From NCBI GenBank assembly GCA_943735955.1, contig OX030956.1, positions 13,277,719-13,341,718 on the forward strand: a DNA stretch of 64,000 nt, read 5' to 3'. This document shows, in pieces, positions 11,041-22,001 of this stretch (position 1 is its first letter; each line of letters begins with the position of its first letter). Position numbers and translations under genes: made by a program. This stretch comes from Piscicola geometra (lineage: Eukaryota; Annelida; Clitellata; Hirudinida; Piscicolidae). The notes beneath the pieces were generated by a model. The model had not been told where the DNA came from, made no database searches, and saw only the letters and a program-made list of their open reading frames with translations.

Positions 11041-12286
11041 CTGGGACTGACCGGCCCGGACTCTTAAGCGCCCTCAAGCGCTATCAGAACGAAGAGTCGA
11101 AGGTCTCTGAAGCGAAAATTGGAGCTTTTTACTCCAAACTTAGTGGGGACCTCCAAGCATCTCACTAAATAGTGACAAATGTGGTAACTGCCCTGAGTTC
11201 AGGCATGGCCGATGTGTTGAGTGCCTTGCAGGGCATGAGAAGTGACATGCAAGATCAGAGGAATTTCGTCCCTACCACAACAAAAAAGAAAGATCTAGAA
11301 ACAGCTCAAGAACATGGAGTGGATGTGGGAATCTCTGCAAAGATGATCGGCACAAATGCCAGAAGAGTGGGCCTCCAGTCGTGCTGGGCCTACTCAACAC
11401 TAGGTCTCTCCACAACAAGGTGGATGATGTTCTGGAGACCATGAGAGAGTACAAGATAAACGGGCTGTTTCTGATGGAAACTTGGCATGATCCTGAGTCA
11501 GTCTGTATCAGCCGACTGCGGCAGAAGGGCTTGGTAGTGGTCGTAAGATCAAGGCCTAGAAATACTTGTGATGGATTGATTGATACAATTGTTCTAAATA
11601 AACAGCTCCGAGGGAAAATAACAGACAAAAATATTTGTGATGAAGCACAATTTTTAGTTGAGACCATCAATGGTAAAAGATTCAAAGATGTAACACACGT
11701 GGTTCTCAGACGAGATAGCACTTCAAGGAATACAAGAAAAATAGTCGATACATCGGTGACTTTAGATAATGGGGTGTAGCGTGCCGCATTTGTGTACGCT
11801 ATGTACACACGGCCACTCCTCAGCACCCCTTTGTCCCTCGTACCATATATATAAGGAAGCTTCTCGTTAATAAACTCTCTCTCTCTCTCGTGTCTCCTGG
11901 ATTCTTAAATCGCAACAGGGGAAGTTGCCAGTCTAGGATTTACTCATGTTGCAAGAGAGACTGCTGTAACTATACAAAAAGTTACCGAGACAAGACTTAA
12001 AGAAAAAGCAAAAGCAATCGCTCAAATGGAACCGAAAGATGATTTCATCCTTTTGGCTGTGAAGAAGCTTCCCTTCATGATGACTGACAGAGCAATTAAT
12101 GAGAAGGTGGCAGACACACTACTGATTGAGTGGAGGGATCGTCTGCTAGAAAGCTGCCAAGACCAACAAGAAATGACAAAAGTCAAGCATTTACAATGCA
12201 TGGCTCATGTCTTGTTAGGGCTCCAACGGTATGTTTGTCAAGATATGAAACTACTTGAAGAAATGAGAGCAGGTAGATATGATTGT
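11041..12286 (+). pseudogene. Retrotransposon-like ORF debris split by a solo LTR
   Basis: A frame at 11384-11545 starts LGLLNTRSLHNKVDDVLET and includes GLFLMETWHDPESV. This is the look of the start of an apurinic-like endonuclease domain in CR1/jockey-type LINEs. A different, unrecognised frame follows (11575-11770) and continues after the LTR (11922-12286) with a charged sequence (AKAIAQMEPKDDFILLAVKK). Removing the LTR and one copy of its 4-bp duplication restores an uninterrupted frame across the junction. The second frame may be the coding region of another element or a host-gene fragment; I cannot name it. The join near 11570 to the endonuclease piece looks like a chimera. Confidence 0.5.
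11775..11917 (+). mobile_element. Solo LTR, 143 bp
   Basis: The LTR begins TGTAGCGTG and ends CGCAACA, with a TATA-like ATATATATAAGG, an AATAAA and a CT-rich tract in the expected order. It is flanked by GGGG on both sides (11771-11774 and 11918-11921), a 4-bp target duplication. No internal region or second LTR remains, so it is a solo LTR left by LTR-LTR recombination. Length and termini would suit a small Ty3-like or TRIM-type element; family assignment is inference. Confidence 0.8.
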
Positions 12287-12580
12287 TGAGATAATGACAT
12301 CATTACCGCCACGGCCTGCAGAGAAGATTAAGAAGGAGAAATTGCTCAAGTTGGAGGAGTTGCAAGGCGTGCTCAAGTTAGTGCCCTCTGGAGCCTTTTC
12401 CTCTCCTATCTCCTTTTCTTGCTTTCTTTCTTCTCTCTCTCTCCCCTACGCCTCCACAACCTCCCCTCATCCCTCTCTCTTTCTTCCCTCCTTCCTTCCG
12501 CCTTTTTCTTGATGACCAGAAGAACCTCAAAGGACTATAAGATGGTAAACAAGAAAGTGTATTTGTTCGTGCGAACAAAA
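12287..12580. other. CT-rich low-complexity sequence
   Basis: A short continuation of coding-like sequence is followed by CTCTCC/TTCC-rich sequence at 12395-12510. No gene is supported. Confidence 0.5.
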
Positions 12581-12871
12581 ACCGACTAGTTCTCGACCGT
12601 CCAACTATCATTTCCATCCAGTTACTGTGGAAACAGTTCAGATACAGAGAGACTCGTTCGATAAAGTTCCTCTGAACTCTATTCCAACAATGACGGGATC
12701 TTTCTTTCTGGCATCAACGTCTGACATTTTCCCTTCCGTTGGTCCCAAGGGTCCCGTCAGTGTTTGAAGGGATGGTTCAGACGAACGCCAAAAAAAGATG
12801 GCCAGAGTGCACGAACTATTTCCGCAGTACCAAGGAGGAAAGTACAGTTGAACGGTCGAGAACTCGTCGGT
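12581..12871. mobile_element. Short inverted-repeat element (MITE-like), 291 bp
   Basis: The ends form a 26-bp inverted repeat: 12581-12606 begins ACCGACTAGTTCTCGACCGT, and the complement of 12846-12871 begins ACCGACGAGTTCTCGACCGT, 24 of 26 positions matching. The interior has no transposase. No convincing target-site duplication is visible, so the superfamily is open. Confidence 0.6.
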
Positions 12872-12959
12872 ATTTGGCTGATCAGTTCACAAACAATGAC
12901 GTGAAAGGATGTCATAATTGCGTCAACGGTAATTGCGGCAAGATATAGGAGCCTGCTTT

Positions 12960-13609
12960 TTTAAAATATGACTAATTAAAAAATAGTTCTTTAGTCCCAT
13001 TTCAAATTTCTAATTATAGACCCATTTTTAATCTATCATTCATCTCCAAAATAATAGAAAAAGTAGTTTATCAACAAATTTACATGAGATGCTGATGATG
13101 ATGTTTTGAGGCCATGCTCGAAGCGGCCTCACGAGCTCACCACTTACAAGTTTCGCGTAGGGTTCGCGACGGGATTTTTCGTGAGTAAAATATATTTGAT
13201 GACGCTCTTGACCAGGCTTGCAGAGTCGATAATTTTAACTTATAACTCTCTTATCCCTTCATTACAATCTGGTTTTCGTTTAGGCGATAACTGTGAATCG
13301 TCCCTCTTGAAACTTTATAATGACCTGATTTATGCTTTTGATAATAAAAAATGTTCTGTACTTGTCTGCTTAGATTATTCTGCCGTTTTTGATACTGTTG
13401 ACTACTCGTTATTACTATTATTACTCAAAATTAAGTTCAATATTAATGATTCTTCGTTTTTATGGATTAAGTCATATTTATCTAATAGATCTGTTTGTTT
13501 CTTTAAATCACTGTTCGTCTACCCCCATCTTCTTACTAATATGGTGTTCCTCAATGATCAGTTAGAAGCAAGAGATCGTCATACTGAATCAGTCAATCCA
13601 TTTGCATAA
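12960..13609 (+). pseudogene. Non-LTR retrotransposon reverse transcriptase fragment
   Basis: The left part (to about 13090) has SNYRPIFNLSFISKIIEK, the conserved early RT segment of CR1/L2/jockey-type LINEs. The right part (13240-13609) has SGFRLGDNCESSLLKL and the motif-A block LDYSAVFDTVDYS. A repeat at 13104-13238 is inserted between the two. The frame ends before the catalytic YADD region, so this is a dead fragment. Confidence 0.82.
13104..13238 (+). repeat. Dispersed ~135-bp repeat, copy A (inside LINE RT)
   Basis: This segment starts with a GAGGCC...GGCCTC hairpin and is almost identical to 20562-20696. It interrupts a LINE reverse transcriptase reading frame, so it moved after the LINE inserted. 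It has no coding capacity of its own. Confidence 0.75.
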
Positions 13610-14539
13610 CTTAAAGAAGACGTATTAGTATTAAATATAAGGATACAACTATTTGAAAAGCAAGCAAATAGATGACAATATTGGTGCATTGAGGCAAAAG
13701 TGTGAATTTTCAATGCAGCCCAAAAGAGTTAAATAAATTAAATAAAAAATGATAAAGAAAAGAGATAATATCTCATAACCAAGGATTGATGCCTGAAATG
13801 TTGAGAAACAAAAACCAAAAGAATATAGAAAGATAAAATCGAAGCAACTCAGATAGGTCTTGATGCTGGAAAGACTTGCTGTGTACTCTTGTCACCATTA
13901 CATGGAAGGCACTTGTTTTCTTTTATGACATCATCTATAAAAAAACAAATTTAATGTAAGTCAAGTGTTTAATCATTAAACTTTAATGAGTTGAAAAAAT
14001 TACTAAGCTTAATTTAATTATCTATATAACCAAAAAGCTTATTTCAATAGCTGGTCTTGTTAAAAGTAAAATAACTAAGTAAAACTAATTTTAAAACATT
14101 AAATGAAAAGAATATAAGCACATGAGACTAAATACTTGAAAAAAGTCACTTTCGAGGACTTCTCTGGCTAGGCCTCCAAAGAACACCTTTCGAATAGTAT
14201 GAATTCTATAAAGTTTCGAAAATATTCTACTTTTAGACTGAAATAAAAAAAGAAACTATGAAATAACTTATTAATTAGGATGTGAACGTATTTAATAAGC
14301 CACGAGAGGCGGTAAGTAAATTGGCAATTTTAAAAGAAGGAAACGCTCGGTTTTCTGGTTTATATAGTATTTTAATATGGTGTTTTCCTCGTCATAACGA
14401 CATACTAAGAACTAAACTTCGTTTTTTTCAAAAAGTGTTTAAAAAATTAATACAAAAATTATTTTGAGTTTTGTATATTATTTGAACAATTTAAATAAAT
14501 ATAAGTTTTGTGCATGATTTATTACAAGTTAAAGTATAC
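13610..14539. other. No recognisable gene
   Basis: AT-rich sequence with only short frames (such as 14282-14467) that lack known motifs. Confidence 0.45.
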
Positions 14540-15375
14540 ATGTTTTCCCCAGGGGCGGCAATCTACTACAAATCTTTGGGGGTCAAACTCAGCATGGACG
14601 ATCCTGGGGTCCAAGTCCTTCCACCCCAACTTAAAAATACATTTTAACATTCTGTTTTGATACGAATATTTGAGTAAGCCAAAAATAGTTTTGTTTTAGA
14701 CAACTATCACTATAACTACACATACTCATAATGTATTACTATAAAAAAATTCTGTTTTATGTTATGTTTGATGATTATGCTTGTATCAAAAAAAGAATAA
14801 TTTTGCTTCAGGCAGCTATCACTATAACTACGCCTACCCAAAATATATTATTGAATAAAAATTCTGTTTCATGCTATGGTATGCTTGTATGGAGATAGGA
14901 GTTGAGAAATTATTGTAATTGAAAAATTGAGGGGAGTCCATGTTAAGATGCACCCCAGGACCCCGCTAGCATCGCTCCCGATACATACTCACAATGTATT
15001 ACTGTATTAGAATTTTTTATGCCATGGTTGACGATTAGGCTCGTATCAAAATGAGAGTTGAGAAATTTGTATTTTGAAAAGAGTGAAGGGGTTCTTATAA
15101 AGGTTGACCCCAGGACCCTCTCAGGATTACCGCCTACGCCATAGAGATCATTAGAAAAGAAGGTGAAAGAGTATTTAAGTAAAGAATATTTTTGTTTTAG
15201 ACAGCTATCACTATAACTACACATACTCACAATGTATTACTGTATAAACATTCACTTTTATGCCATGGTTGACGATTATGCTCATATCAAAATAAAAAAA
15301 ATTTAATACAAAAATAGAAAAAAAGTGGGGGGTCCACATTAAGGTGAACCCCCATGATCACCGCCCATGTATCCC
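14540..15375. repeat. Imperfect tandem repeat, four units
   Basis: A block reading approximately ACTATCACTATAACTAC, then ACTCACAATGTATTACT and a GATTATGCTxGTATCAAAA segment, recurs near 14700, 14815, 14985 and 15200. Several units end with a GGGGTCCAC-type stretch plus a CCCCAGGACC/ACCGCC motif. Units vary from about 110 to 210 bp. No coding capacity is seen. Confidence 0.7.
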
Positions 15376-15489
15376 ATCTGTATCTTCCAGTTCAAATGTT
15401 AACAATCAATCAGTTATATGTCTTTAAAACCTAGTTTCTTTTTAATAAAATTATTATAAAAAACACATCTTCCTATTTTACACATTTAA

Positions 15490-15920
15490 TACATTCCTTC
15501 ACATCCAACTGCACACGAACATTGAGACTTAAGTCTGATTATTACTTACAAACACCAAGAACCAACTTCTATCTAAATAGTCCAATCAATGCAGGGCTCC
15601 AACTCTGGAAAAAACTACCATTGAACTTAAAGAATATACACCAAACCATTAATTTTAAGAAAATAATGAAAACATTTATAATTTCCAACAATATTGATCG
15701 AACACTTTAACTTAATTTAGTTAAGTTTAACCATAATCACTTTAATTAATTAATTATTTAAATAAATGAAAACATTTCTTATTATTAACAATTATTTTAC
15801 TTTTTAAATTTAGTTAAGAAGTTCATGTTTCATTTTACTTTTCAAGGGGGTCATACAAGCAATTATTTGCTTCTGATTTCCAACACTCATTTGCATGCAA
15901 ATAAAGGATGTTGTTGTTGT
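15490..15920 (+). pseudogene. LINE 3' end fragment
   Basis: The frame 15522-15710 (SDYYLQTPRTNFYLNSPI, then GLQLWKKLPLNLKN) matches the familiar C-terminus of CR1/L2/jockey-like reverse transcriptases, where a TR..F..P....G..LWN.LP pattern is common. A 3' UTR follows and ends GCATGCAAATAAAGGATG plus a (TTG)n run. It is 5'-truncated. Confidence 0.72.
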
Positions 15921-16089
15921 TAGAAAATCAAGATATTCATCAAGAGAGAAAGATGGAGGAGGAGAGTTCCTATGTAAAAGTTGAGATAAGGAAGATCACC
16001 TATTTTTAGAATTGGAGAAGAAGATAATAGAATTTCACAAAAAAAGAAGAGTTTTTATTTAAAAGAGTGCGATGAGAAGAGAAACTATT

Positions 16090-16330
16090 TGTCCATTCAT
16101 TCAAAGAGAATACAGAATGAGTAGATGGATAAGCTCGTTCATACTTGCGAACAAGTCGTTTAAAAGTCGTGCACTCACAATCATACCATGGGGATTTTTA
16201 GAGGAGAGACGATACTGGAAAGTTTTAAATGGAGCAAAAATATCTAAAAGAGATGATAGAGTAAGATTGAAATTATCCATAAAACTATCCACATCATTAA
16301 AAGATTTAGAAGCAAAGTCAGAAGAAAGAA
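16090..16330 (-). pseudogene. LINE fragment, endonuclease-RT linker
   Basis: On the minus strand the frame includes DNFNLTLSSLLDIFAPFKT, which is the linker between endonuclease and RT in CR1/L2-type LINEs (FN..L..LLD.HAP.K pattern). A frameshift follows, after which RLFKRLVRKYERAYPST continues the pattern. Both breaks show it is dead. Confidence 0.68.
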
Positions 16331-16912
16331 AGCATTTAGTAAAATTTATTTATCAAAATTAGACCAAGAGCGCTTAACAATAGAAGAAGAGAAGTTAGAG
16401 AAAGAGATAGTTTGAAAGATATAAAGTAGTGGTCAGTATTATACTATTAATCATTTAAAATCTATTCCACTCCACTATAACAGTGAAATGATTAATTTTA
16501 TTATAATTAGAAGAATTTTCAAAGCCAGGAGTATTACCAGGTGCCTGATTAGGAAAATTACAGTTTTTAGATAAATTTAAAAGAGAAAGAATTTTAAGAA
16601 ACTTAGCAACATAAAAATCAAAAGGTTCATTAAAAGAGATATTAAATAGATGTTATCATTACATATCAAGAAAAACATTTCTTTAAAAAAATCTTTGATA
16701 ACATTACGTTTAAACCTCGTTATGACGTTATAAAAAACAAAACATCTATAACTTATTAAACTTTAAAAATTAAAGCTAAACATCTTTAACTTATTAAGAA
16801 ATAACTCCAAGATTTTTTTCAACATGACCCGAAAAGTACGCAATTGTTTATCAATAAAAATGTATTCTGAAAAGGTTGAAATTTATATTTTTAGTGATAC
16901 ATTGCATAAGCA
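16331..16912. other. AT-rich, probably LINE-derived
   Basis: No intact frame. Adjacent LINE sequence on the minus strand suggests degraded retrotransposon DNA, without a diagnostic motif. Confidence 0.35.
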
Positions 16913-16921
16913 CATTCAACT

Positions 16922-18529
16922 GGGGAACGGACAAAAAGCCTCTCGGAGAAAAAGCCTTCGGATAAAATACCTTCTACAAAAAGCCTCCCGGAGAAAAAAC
17001 CTCCTGGAGAAAAAGCCTCTCGGAGAAAAAGTCTCCTTGTTAATATTTTAGTATAAATAAAACGGACTTTTAATATAAAAGCGGATTTTTTATAGATTCT
17101 TTTCACAATTTTAAATAAATAAAACGGACTTTTTATATAAAAAAAAGGATTTTTACAGATTCGTTTCACTATTTTGAATAAATAAAACGGACTATATTTT
17201 TTAAAAATACATACCTAAAACGATTTATCAAATACAATACAAATTATTGGTAAACGGATAAAAAGTCTTCAGGATGAAAAGTCTTCAAGATGAAAAGTCT
17301 TCAGGATAAAAAGTCTTCAGGATAAAAATTCTTCAGGATAAAAAGTCTTCAGGATAAAAAGTCTTCAGGATAAAAAGTCTTCAGGATAAAAAGTCTTCAG
17401 GATAAAAAGGCTTCAGGATAGAAAGTCTTCAAGATAAAAAGTCTTCAGATAAAAAATCTTCAGATAAAAAATCTTCAGATAAAAAATCTTCAAAAATTAA
17501 TTTTCAAAGAAAAATAGTCACGATCGAGAACCAGCAGAAAACGTAATGATTAAAGTGAGGAATCAACAACCCAGTCAAATTTATTCAAATACTATTTCCA
17601 GATTGAAAAAAAAGTGAGCAAACATTAGATGAAAGTATGAAATTTCAATCTTTTAGTTTTAAGGATCTTCCTTAAACATTATTTCCTTATGGTTAAAGTG
17701 ACGAAACAACAACAGCCAAGTCAAACTTATTCAAATGCTATTTCGAAATTGAACGAAAAACTTATAACAAAAATTAGATAAAAGTATCACATTTTATTCT
17801 TTAAGTTTTAAGGATAACGTATTAATCACGTATTTTTCCTTAAAATTTAAATTAGGAAAAAAAATTAATACAAACTTTTTATCCTAAAGACTTTTTATTC
17901 TGAAGACTTTTTATCCTGAAAACTTTTTATCCTGAAGACTTTTTATCCTGAAGACTTTTTATCCTGAAGACTTTTTATCCTGAAGACTTTTTATCCTAAA
18001 GACTTTTTATCCTGAAGACTTTTTATCCTGAAGACTTTTTATCCTGAAAACTTTTTATCCTGAAGACTTTTTATCCTGAAGACTTTTTATCCTGAAGACT
18101 TTTTATCTTGAAGACTTTTTATCCTGAAAACTTTTTATCCGTTAACCAATAATTTTTATTGTATTTGATAAATTAAAGTTCGTTTTAATTATGTATTTTT
18201 TAAAAATATAGTCCGTTTTATTCATTTAAAATTGTGAAACAAATCTATTAAAAAAATAAAGTCCGTTATAGTTATAATTATAGTTCGTTTTAATTATGTA
18301 ATTTAAAAAAAAGATAGTTTGTTTTATTTATTTATAATTGTGATACGAATTTATTTTTAAAAAATCCGTTTTTTATTCAAAAAGTCTGTTTTATTTATAC
18401 TAAAATATTAACAAGGAGGCTTTTTCTCCAAGAGACTTTTTCTCCAGGAGGTTTTTTTTCCGGGAGGCTTTTTGTAGAAGGTGTTTTATCCGAAGGCTTT
18501 TTCTCCGAGAGGCTTTTTATCCTACATTC
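16922..18529. mobile_element. Mutator-like foldback element, 1.6 kb
   Basis: Two long arms are inverted copies: GCCTCTCGGAGAAAAAGCC-rich sequence at 16930-17045 matches the complement of 18415-18520. Farther in, a 16-bp tandem (GTCTTCAGGATAAAAA) fills about 17255-17500, and its complement fills about 17876-18150. The element is flanked by a 9-bp direct repeat, CATTCAACT, at 16913-16921 and 18530-18538. Nine-base duplications are typical of Mutator-like elements (family knowledge). No transposase is present. Confidence 0.82.
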
Positions 18530-18537
18530 CATTCAAC

Positions 18538-18844
18538 TCCGCTACCCGATCTTACTTTTGCGCATGAATTTAAAATTTAGACTTGCATAATTTGATTATA
18601 ATAATAAAATCGCTCTATAAGTTTTTTTGGAACGAAATATACGGCGTGCTATTGGTTTTTCAACGATTGCCAGTAATTTTCAAACAAACTTGTTGCAAGT
18701 CTTAACTCGAGATCCACAATTTCATTTTTTACAAAAATACAAATAATCCACATTCATCAACAAAATTTTAATTTTTATATTAATTCCATAACTATCATAA
18801 TAAACACATTGTATATTGTTCATTGATTAGAACCAGACATGCTT
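18538..18844. repeat. Partial copy related to the element at 22002
   Basis: The blocks CCGCTACCCGA, ATTTAGACTTGCAT and ACATTCATC...TTTTAATTTT occur in the same order at 22015-22080 and 22505-22560. The left end appears lost next to the foldback element. Confidence 0.5.
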
Positions 18845-19490
18845 TTGGTTAGCGGCTGCCATTTTGGCAGCCGCTCAAATAAATTTGTGGAATAAACGGT
18901 TTTGGGTATAATATATTAAAATTTTAGAATCTAAAGTCTAAATAAAAATTAAATTTAATTAATTAGAATGTTTTTAGTGCAAATGTTGGTTGTTTTGAAT
19001 CTGTCGAGAATGGCCGCAGCAGACCAAGATGGCCGCAGGGAATCAAAGCGCTCAAGGAGAAAGGATAAAGGAGAAAGCTTTCCATAGCAGCAGCAGTACC
19101 AGCGTTGGCAAAGACTTCTCCTTCACCCTCTTTCGCAGCCTCGGCACCAGTGGCAAGACAGAAAATTGAGAAGAATGATGATTGTGTTTTGAGGATGATG
19201 TGGTAATGATTGTGCTGTGGTATGAGTGTTGGTATTGTGGTGATGAAAGAATTTTTTATTTATGGTGATAGTGATTTTTTGGCGGTGATTGTCATGGTGG
19301 GGTGGGTGAGGTTGGATTATTGAGGTTGATCGTGTGTTTATATATATATTTTAATTTATATATATACATATATTGGTAATGGTCTAAAAACCGTTTTATT
19401 TAACAAATTTATTTGAAGAGCGCCTTTGTTCACTTAGTAAAGGGCGCTATACAAATCATTAGTGATTGATTGATTGATTGATGCACCGAT
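18845..19490 (+). mobile_element. Retroposon-like repeat with L2-type tail, copy 1
   Basis: The element starts near TTGGTTAGCGG and has a GGCTGCCATTTTGGCAGCC hairpin at the start. It ends in GAGCGCC...GGGCGCTATACAAATC plus (GATT)n. The GCGCTATANAAAT tail with a short tandem 3' end resembles L2/CR1-mobilised SINEs. It matches 38303-38928 in the opposite orientation, and 28390-28838 in part. A short coding-like segment on the minus strand (ATGAEAAKEGEGEVFANAG) is shared by the copies. Confidence 0.65.
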
Positions 19491-20029
19491 ACCATCAATG
19501 TGACCGATACCGATACTTGATAATAAGAGCGATACTATCAGCGCATCTCAAACTCGAAAATCAGCCAAAGGAATATAAGTTTGCCATAACCCTTATCTGC
19601 ATCCTCACATCTTACCTGCAGATAGACCTTGTGAAGACATTTTTCGGGATTAGTCTTATAAAATGTGGAAGCGGCACCTGGTTCTTCCAGTTGTCGCTGA
19701 CGAAACCAAAATGGTTTAAATCACCATGTAAGAGTCTTTATAACGAATAATTTTTTTAACTTTTAGTTAATGTATTAAACGGGTTGAAGATTTAAACTTA
19801 AAATATCTGTTGCTTTAGCTTGAAGCTTAATTTTTTATTAATTCATTATTTTCAAAGTTAAGTAAGATAATACTGAGTTAATTATTATTTTTTTCTAAAC
19901 TTTAATTATTATATAAATTAAATGATTTCTTGAATGTTTTTATATAAATGAACTATTGAATCTTTTTAATTTATATATATATATATATATAATTCAAATA
20001 TCTAATTAAAACATTAAAATTTAATACTA
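19491..20029. other. AT-rich, no gene seen
   Basis: Contains a (TA)n run at 19972-19990 and otherwise nothing recognisable. Confidence 0.45.
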
Positions 20030-20072
20030 ACCCTAACGCTACCTTTAACCCTACCCCTACCCTAACCCTTAA
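20030..20072. repeat. Degenerate telomere-like CCCTAA tract
   Basis: About 40 bp of imperfect CCCTAA and CCCTAC units (ACCCTAACG, AACCCTACCCCTACCCTAAC). It may be a short interstitial telomeric relic or a chance simple repeat. Confidence 0.45.
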
Positions 20073-20561
20073 AAATTAAACTCAAAGTTAAAATATAAAA
20101 AATAGAATTGATAGGATTCGAAACGAGAAAGATTTATACTTTGCCTGAATGAATACACTTTTTGAATTATTTTTATTCTCATTCCAATGGATAAACAGTT
20201 CCATCCTTATAGCTTCTTTATCAATTGATCAGGAAAATCGTAAAACGTTTTCTTTATGACTTTGAATAACTTTTATTTTTAAAAAATTGTCCTTGAATGA
20301 TTTTTATTCAAAAAATTTCATTCTTTCAGCGTCTGCGAATTTGGAAAAACTGGAAACGAGTTGTTAAAAGAATTCTTTATCAATATTATTATTTTTAAAA
20401 TTAGTTTTTATAAAAACTTTTTTTTAATATAAAAACTATTTTAATTATAATAATTAGAATTTCTAATTTAAGATGACATAAAATCTTACTGAAAGCCTCA
20501 TTCTTTTCAGGGTGGGATAAGATCATAGGATTTATAAAAAAGGGAGCCAAGAAACTTGATG

Positions 20562-20696
20562 GTTTGAGGCCATGCTCGGAGCGGCCTCACGAGCTCACCA
20601 CTTACAAGTTTCGCGTAGGGTTCGCGACGGGATTTTTCGTGAGTAAAATATATTTGATGACGCTCTTGACCAGGCTTGCAGAGTCGATAATTTTTG
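20562..20696 (+). repeat. Dispersed ~135-bp repeat, copy B
   Basis: Nearly identical to 13104-13238 from the GAGGCC hairpin to GAGTCGATAATTTT. Just beyond it, AGAGCCGAA...TTCGGCTCT forms a 9-bp stem at about 20710-20745. Confidence 0.72.
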
Positions 20697-20825
20697 CTGG
20701 AACCAGAGCCAGAGCCGAAAAAACTGGTGGCTTCGGCTCTCAAAATTAAAAGTGTAATCAAAATATGCGATTAAAGTTGTTCTTTTGTTAAAGTGTGTCT
20801 ACAAGAAGAAATATGAAATAATATA

Positions 20826-20930
20826 TTTTTTGTGGGGAGGGGCATTATCATCGATTTCAAAATTTCCAAACGTCCACTTAGGTCATGATTAACACTAATA
20901 ATATTAAAAGTTGGACACAAAAACTAATCT
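20826..20930. repeat. Dispersed repeat related to 43000-43100
   Basis: GGGGAGGGG followed by ATCATCGATTTCAAAATTT, a CGTCNACTTAGG block and ATGATTAACACTAA recurs in the same order at 43000-43090 inside the ENPP gene. No inverted termini were found. Confidence 0.6.
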
Positions 20931-21608
20931 TTATTTCAAAAACAACTACCCCCCCCGCGATTGAAAAAAAACACACAAATTGGGAGATGTTAAACCTTTG
21001 ATTCACTAGAAAAAAACTTTTTTTCAAACTTTTCAGAAGTAATTTTTTTTCATATTGCAAGCTTTCTTAGTTGATACTTTCATTTGATAAATTTTGTATA
21101 ACTTTTTCACTTTCAGTGAAAGAGTCATTTTTCGATTTCAACAGGCATAAAAGTTCGTCTTTTTCGCTCCTTTCTATTGTTTTTTTTGTAGCATTTCTTT
21201 GAAACTTAGCTTTTTTTCACTCTAGTTAAGTTTTTACTCATGCCCCCAGACCTTTTCGAAAGGGTTTCGCAATTTTTCGAAAATCGATGAATTTTTTTGA
21301 TGGTGGGGGGGGGGGGGGGGGAAATGAATTTTTCAATATGCCATTGGACAATGAAATTTGCTCTGGATGACCATCGGGTCTTTATCTCAAAAAACATTTC
21401 ATATATAAACACAGAACATTTTACCAATACAGATAGTTTTATAAATTAAGTTGATGAATTCACATCTAGATTTATGCACCCTAGAAGATCAGTTAAACAA
21501 ACTCCAAATATCTCTCTCTAAACACAGTGAAAATATGAATGTACTTTAATAGCCCGAGTTGCACTATATGCTCGATGTTTCTCTGACTCTGCCAGTTACT
21601 TCATAAGA
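20931..21608. other. AT-rich, no intact gene
   Basis: Homopolymer-rich sequence including a G run at 21304-21320. It may belong to the degraded hAT element whose tail follows. Confidence 0.4.
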
Positions 21609-21740
21609 TGCGAAAGAGCATTTTCTAAACTTCGGCTTATTAAAATTCATCTTAGGACGACTGTATCTGCTCGTCGTTTGCAAAGCTTGTTTGAGAATAT
21701 CTGCTACCAAAACCGCTACGGCACTTTTTCCAGTAAATGA
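21609..21740 (+). pseudogene. hAT transposase C-terminal dimerisation fragment
   Basis: The frame reads CERAFSKLRLIKIHLRTTVS, continues SARRLQSL, and ends at a TGA. This is the hallmark ER.FS.LK.IK..LR..M...RL..L block of the hAT dimerisation domain. No upstream catalytic part is intact. Confidence 0.8.
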
Positions 21741-22001
21741 AATGGTGAAAAGATTTTCACAAACTGATAGAAAAATTATTTTGTAACTGAGAACATATCA
21801 AAATTTAGTTGAAATTAAATATTTGAACAAAAATTAAAGACTGTTTAGGATCTCATATTAAACTTATTTTTTTACTTTTTACATTAGTTTGAAAAATGAT
21901 GACGTAACTTTAAGAATACTATGCAACTTAGTTTGTAGTTTTTCTTTTGTATCATTAATAAGCTATCTAAATTCTGTTTCAATTATAATTGGTAGTTTTA
22001 T

